The translations under genes were made by a program, and so were the position numbers. Of a stretch of DNA of 64,000 bases, positions 8,797 to 19,992 are shown piece after piece. Source of the DNA: Burkholderiaceae bacterium (GTDB taxonomy: Bacteria; Pseudomonadota; Gammaproteobacteria; Burkholderiales; Burkholderiaceae_E). The stretch spans positions 27,959-91,958 of the forward strand of contig JADJVQ010000031.1 in the NCBI GenBank assembly GCA_016710525.1, in the 5' to 3' direction. The notes under the pieces are model-generated. The model was given only the letters and a program-made list of their open reading frames with translations, was not told the origin of the DNA and ran no database searches. Position 1 is the stretch's first letter; the number at the start of each line of letters is the position of its first letter.

Positions 8797-9171
8797 GGTG
8801 GAGCCGGCGGGAATCGAACCCGCGTCCGCAAGTCCTCTACGACCAGTTCTACATGCGTAGTCGATCAATTTTAGTCTCAGTGCGGATTTTGCCGATCGAC
8901 AGGCCGATCCACACCCAGCTACCTAAGTTTTCGCCTCCGGTCAAAGTAGCCCTGACCGGCCGCTAGCCGATTGAAGTTACACCGCAGCCCTTCCGGTTAC
9001 CCGGTCAGGCCCAGCCCATCGGCTGACTGTTGCGGCGCCCGCGGGGTTTAAGCCGCGAGAGCGAAACGCTGATCGTTGGCGTTTACAGTTTTGCCAATTG
9101 ATTTACGAGGAAAAGGCGCCTCGGCATGCCCTGTGCCGCTTCGCTACCCACGTCGAAACCAGGTCGGCCCC
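8796..9171 (-). ncRNA. ssrA: Transfer-messenger RNA
   Basis: A 376-nucleotide one-piece tmRNA. The 5' end GGGGCCGACC and the 3' end CCGGCTCCACCA form the tRNA-like acceptor stem, with the encoded CCA at 8796-8798. The T-arm text GGGTTCGATTCCC is near the 3' end. The internal reading frame at 9048-9080 gives the tag ANDQRFALAA followed by TAA. The 5' part has the expected CTGGTTTCGACGTGG after the acceptor strand. It rescues ribosomes stalled on broken mRNA, working with SmpB, and tags the product for proteolysis. The tag ends in ALAA as in most proteobacteria. Both mature ends are deduced from stem pairing. Confidence 0.95.
9048..9080 (-). other. tmRNA tag reading frame
   Basis: Ten codons plus TAA, starting with the resume codon GCC and encoding ANDQRFALAA. 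The ending ALAA is the degradation signal recognised by ClpXP and related proteases. Confidence 0.9.
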
Positions 9172-9230
9172 GGAAATCGGGTGATGCAGTGTGGCTGGCA
9201 CTCCCGCCGATCAAGCGGGAGCAGTCGGTA

Positions 9231-9256
9231 AGTATAGTCTTCCTGCCGGATTTCAA
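9231..9256 (-). promoter_or_regulatory. Possible tmRNA promoter
   Basis: On the minus strand a TTGAAA hexamer (9251-9256) and a TATACT hexamer (9231-9236) match sigma-70 elements and precede the mature tmRNA 5' end by about 60 bases. The 14-base spacer is shorter than usual, which lowers confidence; a deleted base would explain it. A 7-bp hairpin (CTCCCGC/GCGGGAG, 9201-9221) lies in the predicted leader. Confidence 0.35.
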
Positions 9257-9356
9257 GGGCGGCGACTTGCGCCTGCCGCCCAGGCGCTCGCGAAACAGGC
9301 GCTGGCGCGACTTCGACTATCCTTGATGCCTCTCTCGACTTCACCTGGTAATTCCC

Positions 9357-9842
9357 ATGAGCGCAGATCAATCCTCCTCGAGCCCCAAATGGAAGCATGA
9401 CGGCGTGCGCGTCGTTCCGGGCAACCAGCTCGATGCCAACACCGCGCAGACCCCCGGCATGGACCGCAAGGCAGCGATCAATTTCGCGCGCGTTGGCGCG
9501 CAGAAGCTGTGGGCCGGCACGGTCCATATCCACCCCGACGCCAAGACCGGCGCCCACCATCACGGCCCGCTCGAGAGCGTGATCTTCGTGGTCAAGGGCA
9601 GGGCCCGCCTGCGCTGGGGCGAAAAGCTCGAATTCGTGGCGGAGGCCGGCCCGGGCGACTTCATCTATGTGCCGCCCTATGTGCCGCACCAGGAAATCAA
9701 TGCCAGCCCGGACGAGGTGCTCGAGTGCGTGCTGTGCCGCAGCGACGGCGAGGCCGTGGCGATCAACCTGGATATCGAGGTGGTCGAAAAGCCCGAAACG
9801 GTTCTGTGGGTCGACCCCACGCATCCGCAGGGTGGCGTCTGA
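9357..9842 (+). CDS. Cupin domain protein
   Basis: A 161-residue single-domain cupin. Motif 1 is GAHHHGPLESVIFVVKG with metal ligands His67-69 and Glu73; motif 2 is GDFIYVPPYVPHQ with His111. All four classic metal-binding positions are filled, so a metal-dependent enzyme or a ligand-binding protein is likely. The C-terminal segment EVVEKPETVLWVDPTHP is outside the barrel. Small cupins of this kind are cytoplasmic and of varied function (dioxygenase, isomerase, sensor); the sequence does not decide. It starts about 185 bases from the tmRNA and converges with the NIPSNAP gene. Confidence 0.8.
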   Translation: MSADQSSSSPKWKHDGVRVVPGNQLDANTAQTPGMDRKAAINFARVGAQKLWAGTVHIHPDAKTGAHHHGPLESVIFVVKGRARLRWGEKLEFVAEAGPGDFIYVPPYVPHQEINASPDEVLECVLCRSDGEAVAINLDIEVVEKPETVLWVDPTHPQGGV

Positions 9843-9861
9843 CCCCACCGCGGAGGTGGTA

Positions 9862-9909
9862 ACCAGGCGCATGACCGGGCGGGGCGCAATGCCCGCCCGG
9901 CAGCCTGGT
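9862..9909. terminator. Two-tier hairpin between convergent genes
   Basis: Outer arms ACCAGGC (9862-9868) and GCCTGGT (9903-9909) enclose inner arms CCGGGCGGG (9875-9883) and CCCGCCCGG (9892-9900). The structure fills the space between the cupin stop at 9842 and the NIPSNAP stop at 9911, and probably ends transcription in both directions. No strong T-run is present. Confidence 0.65.
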
Positions 9910-9910
9910 G

Positions 9911-10237
9911 TTACTTGATCGCCGAATACGACGTCGGCGCCAGGATCGAGTTCGTGAAGTGCGTGATCAGCGGGCCGTTCTTCTCGGTCTCGGCACGCTG
10001 GCTGAGCCAGTCCGGATCGCTCGCGAAGGCGGCCCATTTTTTCTCGCGTTCGGCCAGGCTTTCCCAGGCCAGCAGGTAGGTGAGGTCGTTGTTGCTGTCG
10101 CCGATCACGGTCGTCCAGAAGCCGACCGGGCGAATCCCGTGCTTCTCCCAGAGTTTCAGCGTGATGGTTTCGAAGCGCTTGTTCAGGTCGGGCAGACGAC
10201 CCGGGACGCAGTGATAGATCCGCAGTTCATGAATCAT
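9911..10237 (-). CDS. NIPSNAP family protein
   Basis: A 108-residue protein of the NIPSNAP ferredoxin-like (dimeric alpha-beta barrel) family. It opens with the family start IHELRIYHCVPGRLPDL, followed by RFETITLKLWEKHGIRPVG and the block YLLAWESLAEREKKWAAF. Bacterial members are small cytoplasmic proteins with no settled function, often beside catabolic genes. Here the next gene, on the opposite strand, encodes a crotonase, which fits a catabolic setting. The ATG is preceded by a GGAGG ribosome site. Confidence 0.85.
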   Translation of the reverse strand: MIHELRIYHCVPGRLPDLNKRFETITLKLWEKHGIRPVGFWTTVIGDSNNDLTYLLAWESLAEREKKWAAFASDPDWLSQRAETEKNGPLITHFTNSILAPTSYSAIK

Positions 10238-10305
10238 GGGTTCCTCCTTGGTGTGCTGTTGCTTTCGAGGGCAGTATAGGCATTCACCTTTGCGCAGGCG
10301 GCGTC

Positions 10306-11130
10306 ATGAACATCAAATCCAGAATCATCGCGAGCCAGCCGGTACCCGGCATCGTCGTGCTGGCCTTCAGCAATCCGCCCCACGGTTATTTCGACGACGC
10401 CAGCGAGGTTGAACTGCTCGCCCACCTGGACGCCATCGAAGCCAACGAGGCCTTGCGGGCGGTCGTGCTGACCGGCGCCGACAACGGCGTGTTCGTGCGC
10501 CACTATTCGGTCGAAGTGCTCGAGGAGCGCGCGGTGGCGATGGCGGCCCGCGGCCTGAAGTTCTCGGTCGAGCGGCCGGTGCCCGAGGCGGGCATCCATC
10601 GCTGCCAGCGCCGGATGGAGCAATCGGGCAAGGTCTTCATCGCGGCGATCAACGGGACCGCGATGGGAGGCGGTTATGAAATCGCGCTGGCCTGCGACCT
10701 GCGGCTCGCGCAGGCAGGCGACTACACGATCGGCCTGCCCGAAGTGAACATCGGCATCCTCCCGGGCGCCGGCGGCACCCAGCGCCTGACCCGCCTGATC
10801 GGGCAGGCCAGGGCGCTCGAACTGATCCTGATGGGGCAGGTGGTCGGGCCGCAGGACGCAGCCCGCCTGGGCATGGTCAACGCCTGCGTGAACGTGCCCG
10901 TGCTGCCGGCTGCTCTGGCCTGGGCCGCCCGGATCGCGGCGCAGTCGCCCAAGGCCATCGCGCACGTCAAGCGGCTGGTGCGCCAGGCCCACGAAATGCC
11001 GCTCGAGCAGGGCCTCGCGATCGAGCGCACCCTGTTCTGCGACCTGATGGTGTCCGAAGACGGCATCGCCCTGATGCACGAGATGAACCAGGGGCGGCTG
11101 CAGATCACCGGTGAACTGAGCGGCGATTAG
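10306..11130 (+). CDS. Enoyl-CoA hydratase/isomerase family protein
   Basis: A 274-residue crotonase-fold protein. The region INGTAMGGGYEIALACD carries the first catalytic Glu (Glu125) and the oxyanion-hole glycines; GLPEVNIGILPGAGGTQRL carries the second Glu (Glu146). Both acids being present supports hydratase activity on an enoyl-CoA, as in fatty acid or branched acid breakdown. The stretch at residues 60-105, which in many crotonases reads like AGADIKEM, is longer and reads VFVRHYSVEVLEERA, so substrate preference may differ. It ends about 70 bases from the convergent Bug protein gene. Confidence 0.85.
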   Translation: MNIKSRIIASQPVPGIVVLAFSNPPHGYFDDASEVELLAHLDAIEANEALRAVVLTGADNGVFVRHYSVEVLEERAVAMAARGLKFSVERPVPEAGIHRCQRRMEQSGKVFIAAINGTAMGGGYEIALACDLRLAQAGDYTIGLPEVNIGILPGAGGTQRLTRLIGQARALELILMGQVVGPQDAARLGMVNACVNVPVLPAALAWAARIAAQSPKAIAHVKRLVRQAHEMPLEQGLAIERTLFCDLMVSEDGIALMHEMNQGRLQITGELSGD

Positions 11131-11201
11131 CCGCCCCGCGTCACGCGTCGGCGACGGCCCGCAGCCAGCCGGCCCACAACCGGGCCGCACCGGCCGCCGA
11201 C

Positions 11202-12185
11202 TTATTTGGCGACCCCGATCTCGCGCAGGATGCCCCCGAGACGCGCCGATTCGGCCTCGACGTACTTGCCGAAATCGTCGCCCGTCAGCAGGAACGGACC
11301 CCAGTCGTTCTTGCGCAGCGCTTCTTTCCAGCTGGCGTGTTCGGTGCCCTTGACCACCGCATCGGTCAGCGTCTTGCGCTGCTCGGCGGTGATGCCGGGC
11401 GCGCCATAGACACCACGCCAGTTATAGATTTCGACGTTCACGCCCTGCTCCTTGAGCGTGGGCAGATTGCGCAGCTTGAAGCTCGAGGAAATCCCCAGGG
11501 CGCGCATGCGTCCGGCGTCCACGTCCGGCGCGAACTCCGACACACCCGCGACGCCGACGGTGACGTGGCCGCCCAGGATGGCCGACTTGGCCTCGCCGCC
11601 ACCCGCGAAGGCGACGTAGTTCACCTTGGTCGGATCGACGCCCACGTCCTTGGCGATCAGGCCGACCATGATGTGATCGATCGAGCCGCGCGAGCCACCG
11701 CCCCACGACACCGATCCCGGATTGGCCTTGAGCTTGTCGATCAGGTCCTTCAGGGTCTGAATGGGGGAGTTCGCGGGGACCACCAGGATCATCGTGTCGG
11801 CAAACAGGCGCGCGATCGGGGTCGCGTTCTTCAGGGTGACTGGCGGCTTGCCGGTTTCGATGGCGCCGACCATCACCGCCCCGGTCACGATCAGGGCCGA
11901 GCCGTTGCCGCGTTCGCTGTTCACGAACTGCGCCAGGCCGATCGTGCCGCCGGCTCCGCCCTTGTTTTCGAAGGTGGCATTGCGCGCGCTGCCAGCAGCG
12001 ATCATGGCGGCACCCAGGGAGCGGCCGGTCTGGTCGAAGCCGCCGCCCGGATTGGCGCCGATCATGACCTTGAGCGTGTCGACCTGTGCCCGGACCGGGG
12101 CCGACATGGCCAAGAGGCCAGCCAGGGCGAACGCGCCTGCAAGACGGACGCCAGGCTTTGATACGAATGCGCGCAACGAATTCAC
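11202..12185 (-). CDS. Bug family tricarboxylate transporter receptor
   Basis: A 327-residue periplasmic binding protein of the Bug (TctC-like) family, very expanded in Burkholderiales. The start is a GTG at 12185 with a GGAGA ribosome site 8 bases before it. A signal peptide covers about residues 1-34, ending SAPVRA. The mature part begins with VDTLKVMIGANPGGGFDQTGR, the family signature, followed by ENKGGAGGTIGLAQF and SWGGGSRGSIDHIM. Such proteins bind carboxylic acids for tripartite tricarboxylate transporters or act as orphan sensors. No TctA/TctB permease genes are nearby, so it is an orphan receptor. Confidence 0.85.
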   Translation of the reverse strand: MNSLRAFVSKPGVRLAGAFALAGLLAMSAPVRAQVDTLKVMIGANPGGGFDQTGRSLGAAMIAAGSARNATFENKGGAGGTIGLAQFVNSERGNGSALIVTGAVMVGAIETGKPPVTLKNATPIARLFADTMILVVPANSPIQTLKDLIDKLKANPGSVSWGGGSRGSIDHIMVGLIAKDVGVDPTKVNYVAFAGGGEAKSAILGGHVTVGVAGVSEFAPDVDAGRMRALGISSSFKLRNLPTLKEQGVNVEIYNWRGVYGAPGITAEQRKTLTDAVVKGTEHASWKEALRKNDWGPFLLTGDDFGKYVEAESARLGGILREIGVAK

Positions 12186-12291
12186 GATGGTAGGTCTCCG
12201 GGGATCTGGGCCGCCTGGCGCGATGCGTCGGCAGCTCGGGTTGATGGATGTCGTGGCGGGATTCTGCCACCGGCCCGGCGGCAGCGCGAAT

Positions 12292-12996
12292 TCATGCCAA
12301 CAGCAACGCGGCGAGCGCGCCGGGCGTCTCGACCAGGTGATCGGCACCCCAGGACCGGGGCGGGCGCGCATCACCGCAGAACCCGTAGCCGGCGGCCACG
12401 GTCAGCATGCCGGCGGCACGGCCGGCCTCGATGTCGCGTTCATCGTCGCCGACGTAGACGCAGCGCTGCGGTTCGACCCGCGCCAGCCGGGCCGCGTGCA
12501 GCAGCGGTTCGGGATGGGGCTTGGCGTAGCCGGTGGTGTCGCCGCCGATCGCGCTTGCGCTGCGGTGCAAGATGCCCAGATCGGCCAAGATGGGTCGGAC
12601 GTAGCGCTCGACCTTGTTGCTGACCACCCCCCACACGATGCCGCGCGCGTCCAGCGCGTCCAGCATGGCATCGAGCCCGTCGAACAAGCGTGTGTGCACG
12701 CACATCGCCGCCTCATAGCGGGCCAGGAAGTCGTTTTTCAGAGCTTCGAAGGCCGGATCGTCGCGATCGATCCCCAGGCCTGCGCCGATCAGTCCGCGCG
12801 CGCCCATCGAAGAAAAGGGCCGCAGCTGAGCCAGTGGCAAAGGCGCCAGTCCGCGCTGTACGCGCATGGCATTGACGGGCGCCGCCAGGTCGGCGGCGGT
12901 GTCGGCGAGGGTGCCATCGAGGTCGAAGAAGATGGCGGCAGGCCGCCAGGGGAGGGTCGGCAGAACGTCACGATCGTTCACGGATTCGCCTGACAT
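12292..12996 (-). CDS. gph: Phosphoglycolate phosphatase, HAD superfamily
   Basis: A 234-residue HAD hydrolase. Motif I is FFDLDGTLADT (nucleophile Asp25, acid/base Asp27), motif II is VVSNK near residue 125, the conserved Lys is in TGYAKPHPEP, and motif III is VYVGDDERDIEAGRAAG. A cap domain lies at about residues 35-105. Gph removes phosphate from 2-phosphoglycolate formed by DNA repair or by oxygenation reactions. The gene follows ubiG closely (4 bases apart), the usual Burkholderiales arrangement; ompA and mtaD lie upstream of ubiG on the same strand. N-acetylmuramate phosphatase (MupP-like) is an alternative for this clade. Confidence 0.85.
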   Translation of the reverse strand: MSGESVNDRDVLPTLPWRPAAIFFDLDGTLADTAADLAAPVNAMRVQRGLAPLPLAQLRPFSSMGARGLIGAGLGIDRDDPAFEALKNDFLARYEAAMCVHTRLFDGLDAMLDALDARGIVWGVVSNKVERYVRPILADLGILHRSASAIGGDTTGYAKPHPEPLLHAARLARVEPQRCVYVGDDERDIEAGRAAGMLTVAAGYGFCGDARPPRSWGADHLVETPGALAALLLA

Positions 12997-13000
12997 GAAT

Positions 13001-13747
13001 TCACCGTTGGCCTGAGGCGGTCGGCTTGCGGAACGCGACCAGGTAGTTCACCGAGACATCGGCCTGGCTCAGCCGATAGCGTCGGGTGATCGGGTTGTAG
13101 GTCAGGCCCGTCATGTCGACGAGATCGAGCCCGGCGTGCCGGGCGTAGGACGACAGTTCGGCGGGTCGCAGGAATTTTTCGTACTCGTGCGTGCCTTTGG
13201 GCAGCAGGTTGAGCACGTATTCGGCGCCGACGATGGCAAACAGGAAGGCCTTCGGGTTGCGATTGATGGTCGACATGAACACCCAGCCGCCGGGTCGCGC
13301 CAGAGTGGCGCAGGCGCGCACGGTCGAGGCCGGATCGGGGACGTGTTCCAGCATTTCCATGCAGGTGACCACGTCGAACTGGCCCGGGCAGCGCTGCGCC
13401 ATCGCCTCGGCCGCAATGCGCTCGTAGGTGACGGTCACGCCGCTCTCGAGCCCGTGCAGTTCGGCAACCCGCAGCGGCTTGTCGGCCAGGTCGATGCCGG
13501 TGACCCGCGCGCCGCGCGCGGCCATCGATTCAGCCAGGATTCCGCCGCCGCATCCGATGTCGATCGCCTGCTTGCCGGCCAGAGCGGCCATCGCGTCGAT
13601 CCAGTCCAGGCGCAGCGGGTTGATCTCGTGCAGCGGGCGGAACTCCGATCCGGGGTCCCACCAGCGGGCGGCAAGGGCCTGGAATTTGGCGAGTTCACCC
13701 GCGTCGGCATTGGCGGGAAGGGGGCGGTCGTCGAGCGATGGGGCCAT
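13001..13747 (-). CDS. ubiG: UbiG, ubiquinone O-methyltransferase
   Basis: A 248-residue class I SAM methyltransferase. The SAM motif is AIDIGCGGGILAESMA at residues 61-76, followed by GIDLADKPLRVAE. The substrate side shows the UbiG pattern: ARWWDPGSEFRPLHEINPLRLDW near the start, CMEMLEHVPDP in the middle and LPKGTHEYEKFLRP before the end. UbiG performs both O-methylations of ubiquinone biosynthesis at the membrane. The next gene downstream is gph, 4 bases away, and ompA lies upstream on the same strand. Confidence 0.95.
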   Translation of the reverse strand: MAPSLDDRPLPANADAGELAKFQALAARWWDPGSEFRPLHEINPLRLDWIDAMAALAGKQAIDIGCGGGILAESMAARGARVTGIDLADKPLRVAELHGLESGVTVTYERIAAEAMAQRCPGQFDVVTCMEMLEHVPDPASTVRACATLARPGGWVFMSTINRNPKAFLFAIVGAEYVLNLLPKGTHEYEKFLRPAELSSYARHAGLDLVDMTGLTYNPITRRYRLSQADVSVNYLVAFRKPTASGQR

Positions 13748-13860
13748 GGGCGGGTGTCCGGGAGCAATGAGGCGGCAACCGAAGTCGGCAACCAGGAAGC
13801 GTCGTCGCGGTACGCGCCGACAGGGGCTGGCAAGGAAAAATACCCAACAAAAATATCAAA

Positions 13861-13885
13861 TAAAAAGCCCCGCCGAAGCGGGGCT
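13861..13885 (-). terminator. Rho-independent terminator of ompA
   Basis: On the minus strand AGCCCCGC-TTCG-GCGGGGCT is followed directly by TTTTTA: an 8-bp GC stem with the stable UUCG tetraloop and a T-run. It lies 22 bases beyond the ompA stop and ends the ompA transcript before ubiG. Confidence 0.9.
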
Positions 13886-13906
13886 CTGTGCGGCGCGGGC
13901 TAAGAA

Positions 13907-14617
13907 TTACTTCTTGGCGCGCGTACCGACGACTTCGATTTCGACGCGACGGTTCTTGGCGCGGCCTTCCGAGGTCTTGTTGTCGGCGGTGGGCTGCTTC
14001 TCGCCCTTGCCTTCGGTGTAGACACGGTTGGCTTCGATGCCCTTGCTCACCAGGTAGGCCTTGACGGCTTCCGAGCGCTTGACCGACAGCTTCTGGTTGT
14101 ACGCATCGGAGCCCACGCTGTCGGTGTGGCCGACGGCGATGATCACCTCGAGGGTGATGCCTTTCAGCTTGCCGGTCAGGTCATCCAGCTTGGCTTTGCC
14201 TTCGGGCTTCAGGACGGATTTGTCGAAGTCGAAGAAAGCATCAGCGGCGAAGGTGACTTTTTCGCTGGTGGGCGCAGCCGGAGCAGCGGCCGGGCGAGCC
14301 GGAGCCGTCGCAGGCCGTGCGGGTGCGGCACCCGGGGCAGCGGCGGCAGGCGGGGGCGCCATCGGCGAACGCGGAGCAGCAGCCGGTGAAGGAGCAGCCG
14401 TCTTGGGCAGCAGGTCGTCGTCGCAGCCTTTGATGGCATTGGCGGGCGCCCAGAAACCGGTGCGCCAGCACAGGCCGGAGCCGCTCTTGACGACTTCGGA
14501 ATTGGGGCTGATGACGTAGCCGCTGTTTTTCGGATCGGCAGTTTGGGCGCTCGCGACGGTGCTGACCGCCATCAGTGCGGAAGCTACCAATACAGCCAGA
14601 TTGACCGGTTTGTTCAT
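13907..14617 (-). CDS. ompA: OmpA family outer-membrane protein
   Basis: A 236-residue protein with a signal peptide (residues 1-24, ending STVASA), a short Cys-containing region (GLCWRTGFW and KGCDDD, a possible disulfide), a Pro/Ala-rich linker at about 72-117, and a C-terminal OmpA peptidoglycan-binding domain from about 120. That domain has FFDFDKSVLKPEGKAKLDDL, VGHTDSVGSDAYNQKLSVKR and the end GRAKNRRVEIEV, including the Asp and Arg that contact diaminopimelate. There is no eight-strand barrel. It resembles the Burkholderiales OmpA family proteins found near gyrA. The ATG at 14617 has a GAGAGGAG ribosome site. Confidence 0.9.
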   Translation of the reverse strand: MNKPVNLAVLVASALMAVSTVASAQTADPKNSGYVISPNSEVVKSGSGLCWRTGFWAPANAIKGCDDDLLPKTAAPSPAAAPRSPMAPPPAAAAPGAAPARPATAPARPAAAPAAPTSEKVTFAADAFFDFDKSVLKPEGKAKLDDLTGKLKGITLEVIIAVGHTDSVGSDAYNQKLSVKRSEAVKAYLVSKGIEANRVYTEGKGEKQPTADNKTSEGRAKNRRVEIEVVGTRAKK

Positions 14618-14669
14618 GTTTCTCCTCTCGGTAGGACGATTCCGTGACATGACGCCGACCCGCACCGCT

Positions 14670-16016
14670 TCAGGCACCAGAAAGGCGCAGCCCGGCCGGC
14701 AGAGTCTCGACAATTCGATTGTGCCATAGGCGGGTGCGAGCCACTACCTCGCCGAGCCGCGACACAGCTTGCTGGCCGGCCAGTTGTCGTTCGTGAACAA
14801 CAACCTTGCCTGCGACCCAGACCGCGGTGATCTGGTCACTTCCGGCGCCGTAGACCAGCTGGGCGACGGGTTCGAAAACCGGCAGCGTGCGGGCTTCACT
14901 CAGGTCGATCGCGACGAGATCGGCTTGTTTTCCAGGCGTGATGCTGCCCAGCTGGTCGCCCAGGCCCAGCGCTCGCGCGCCCGCCAGGGTCATGGCATGC
15001 AGGGTCTCGTGCGCCGGCCAGGCGGTGGCGTCTCCCGAGCTGCCTTTGGCCAGCAGCGATGCCGTGCGGGCCTCGGCCAGCAGGTCCAGGCGGTTGTTGC
15101 TGGCCGCGCCATCGGTGCCGATGCCGACCGGAATGCCGGCGGCCCGCATGCGCGCCGTTGGTGCGATGCCGCTGGCCAGCTTCAGGTTGGAGTGCGGGCA
15201 ATGCGCCACGACGGCGCCCTGGCGGGCCAGCAGCGCCAGGTCGGCGTCGTCCAGGTGCACCGCATGGATGGCGATGAAATCGGGCCCCAGCAGCCCGAGG
15301 TCGGCCAGCCGTTGCAGCGGCCGTTTGCCATGCTGGGCCAGGCTGTCGGAGATCTCGGTCAGGGTTTCGTGAACATGGCATTGCACCGGCATGGCCAGTT
15401 CGGCAGCCAGGCTCGCCACCCGGCGAAAGCTGTCGTCGGAGACCGTGTAGGGCGCGTGCGGCGCCAGCGTGAAGCGGATGCGCGGTTCGTCGCGCAGCTG
15501 GTCGCGCAGTTCCAGGCCCTTGCGGATGTACTCGGCCGCTCCGCTGCCATAGGGCGAGCCGAACTCGATCACGATGATCCCGACGGCTGCCCGCATGCCC
15601 ATGTCCAGCGCGGCCCGGGCCACCTCCTCGGGATAGAAATACATGTCGCTGAAGCAGGTGACACCCCCCAGCAGCATTTCGGCGCAGGCCAGCACGGCGC
15701 CGTCGGCCACGAACTCGGGAGAGATCAGCGCCGCCTCGAGGGGCCAGATCCGCTCGCGCAGCCAGCGCTCCAGAGGCAGGTCGTCACCCGCGCCGCGCAG
15801 CAGCGTCATCGGGACATGGGTATGCAGATTGACGAAGCCCGGGACCAGGAGATGGCCGGGCAATTCGGTGACCGCCGCGTCGGGCCAGGCCTGGCGCGCC
15901 TGCTGCGCGGGCAGCACGGCGACGATGCGCTCGCCTTCGATGGCGACCGCATGATCGTGCAGCACGGTGGCCGCCGGCTCGACCGGCGCGATCCATTGGG
16001 GCGCAATGAGTTTCAT
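14670..16016 (-). CDS. mtaD: Amidohydrolase: TRZ/ATZ family, MTA/SAH deaminase-like
   Basis: A 448-residue amidohydrolase. The zinc motif HTHVPM is at residues 65-70, a third His in QCHVHET, a fourth in FIAIHAVHLDDAD, and the catalytic Asp in GIGTDGAASNNRLDLL. This pattern is that of 5'-methylthioadenosine/S-adenosylhomocysteine deaminases, which convert these nucleosides to inosine forms in methionine recycling. The N-terminal and C-terminal halves of the beta-sandwich (LVPGFVN; GKQADLVAID) flank the barrel. It is divergent from gyrA, as in other Burkholderiales, and the promoter gap is about 160 bases. Chlorohydrolase-like relatives cannot be excluded. Confidence 0.85.
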   Translation of the reverse strand: MKLIAPQWIAPVEPAATVLHDHAVAIEGERIVAVLPAQQARQAWPDAAVTELPGHLLVPGFVNLHTHVPMTLLRGAGDDLPLERWLRERIWPLEAALISPEFVADGAVLACAEMLLGGVTCFSDMYFYPEEVARAALDMGMRAAVGIIVIEFGSPYGSGAAEYIRKGLELRDQLRDEPRIRFTLAPHAPYTVSDDSFRRVASLAAELAMPVQCHVHETLTEISDSLAQHGKRPLQRLADLGLLGPDFIAIHAVHLDDADLALLARQGAVVAHCPHSNLKLASGIAPTARMRAAGIPVGIGTDGAASNNRLDLLAEARTASLLAKGSSGDATAWPAHETLHAMTLAGARALGLGDQLGSITPGKQADLVAIDLSEARTLPVFEPVAQLVYGAGSDQITAVWVAGKVVVHERQLAGQQAVSRLGEVVARTRLWHNRIVETLPAGLRLSGA

Positions 16017-16176
16017 GGGCGCCAGTAAACCATAGCCGGCGACCGGGCGCAGGACGCAATAGGTTAGAATTCAAGGCTTTACTGTCGTTCGGCAGGCCTT
16101 TCGCAGCGGTTTCACGTGCTGTGTCGGCGCTCTGCCCTCGAAGATCAAACCCACCTGGACAGCCTCCCTTCCGCGC

Positions 16177-18828
<2,652 letters not shown>

Positions 18829-18891
18829 GGCAGCGTTTCAAACGGGCCGTGTCCGGGCTGCGGGCCGGTGGGCGTTTGTTAACATCCGTCC

Positions 18892-19992
18892 ATGTCCGAC
18901 GCGCCCCAATCCCCGTCGCCGGATCGCCAGCTTGGCGATCTGCGCGTTCGTATCGACGACGTCGATACCCGCCTTCTCGAACTGCTCAACGAGCGCGCCC
19001 GGCTGGCGCTCGAGGTGGGCGAGGTCAAGAAGCTCACCAACGCACCGGTCTACCGCCCGGAACGCGAAGCCCAGGTGATCGCGCGGCTGCGCGGCCTGAA
19101 TGCCGGGCCGCTGGGCGGCGATGCCATCGAAGCCATCCAGCGGGAAGTCATGTCCGCCTGCCGCGAACTCGAGCGGCGCATGCGCGTGGCCTTCCTGGGG
19201 CCGGTGGGCACTTACAGCGAACAGGCCCTGATCCGCCATTTCGGCCACGGTGTCGAGGCTGTGGCCTGCTCCAGTGTCGACGAGGTGTTTCGCCTGACCG
19301 AGGCCAAGGGGGCCGACTTCGGCGTGGTGCCGGTCGAAAACTCCACCGAAGGTGCGGTGACGCGACCGCTCGACCTGATGCTCCAGTCGCCGCTGCGCAT
19401 CAGCGGCGAGGTCACACTGCCGATCCGCCATAACCTGCTGACCCGCACGGGCAAGCTCGAGGGCGTGACGCGCATCTGCGCCCATCCGCAGGCGCTCGCC
19501 CAGTGCCAGGGCTGGCTTGACCGCAACTGCCCGGGCATCGCCCGGGTGCCGGTTTCCTCCAATGCCGAAGGCGCCCGGCTGGCTGCCGAAGACACCGCCA
19601 CGGCGGGCATCGCCGGCGACAGCGCCGCGCTGACCTACGGACTCACGGCGGTCGCCAGCGCGATCCAGGACGATCCCCAGAACCGCACCCGATTCGTGAT
19701 CATCGGCTGGCACGAGTGCACGCCCAGCGGCGCCGACCAGACATCCCTGATCCTGTCCGTGCCAGATCGCGCGGGCGCGGTCCATGCCCTGATCGAGCCG
19801 CTGGCGCGCCATGGGGTGTCGATGAAGCGGTTCGAGTCGCGCCCGGCCCGCCAGGGCACCTGGGAGTACTACTTCTATCTCGATCTGATCGGTCACGAGC
19901 ACGACGCCCAGATGGCGCCGGCGCTGGCCGAACTCAAACGCAACGCCGCCTTCTACAAGGTGGTGGGTTCTTATCCCAGGGCATCCTCATGA
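18892..19992 (+). CDS. pheA: Chorismate mutase/prephenate dehydratase (P-protein)
   Basis: A 366-residue bifunctional enzyme. Residues 12-95 are the AroQ chorismate mutase domain (LRVRIDDVDTRLLELLNERA, with catalytic Arg and Lys). Residues 100-280 are prephenate dehydratase (FLGPVGTYSEQALIRHFG and the catalytic VPVENSTEGAVTRPLD). An ACT regulatory domain follows, with SLILSVPDRAGAVHALIEPL and RPARQGTWEYYFYLDL, where phenylalanine is expected to bind. It makes phenylpyruvate for phenylalanine. It overlaps hisC by four bases (ATGA), so they are translationally coupled. The usual serC between gyrA and pheA is absent. Confidence 0.97.
   Translation: MSDAPQSPSPDRQLGDLRVRIDDVDTRLLELLNERARLALEVGEVKKLTNAPVYRPEREAQVIARLRGLNAGPLGGDAIEAIQREVMSACRELERRMRVAFLGPVGTYSEQALIRHFGHGVEAVACSSVDEVFRLTEAKGADFGVVPVENSTEGAVTRPLDLMLQSPLRISGEVTLPIRHNLLTRTGKLEGVTRICAHPQALAQCQGWLDRNCPGIARVPVSSNAEGARLAAEDTATAGIAGDSAALTYGLTAVASAIQDDPQNRTRFVIIGWHECTPSGADQTSLILSVPDRAGAVHALIEPLARHGVSMKRFESRPARQGTWEYYFYLDLIGHEHDAQMAPALAELKRNAAFYKVVGSYPRASS

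Noticed and set aside
16065..16070. TAGAAT as a gyrA -10 element
   Set aside because: No convincing -35 hexamer lies at the right distance, so it was not listed as a promoter.
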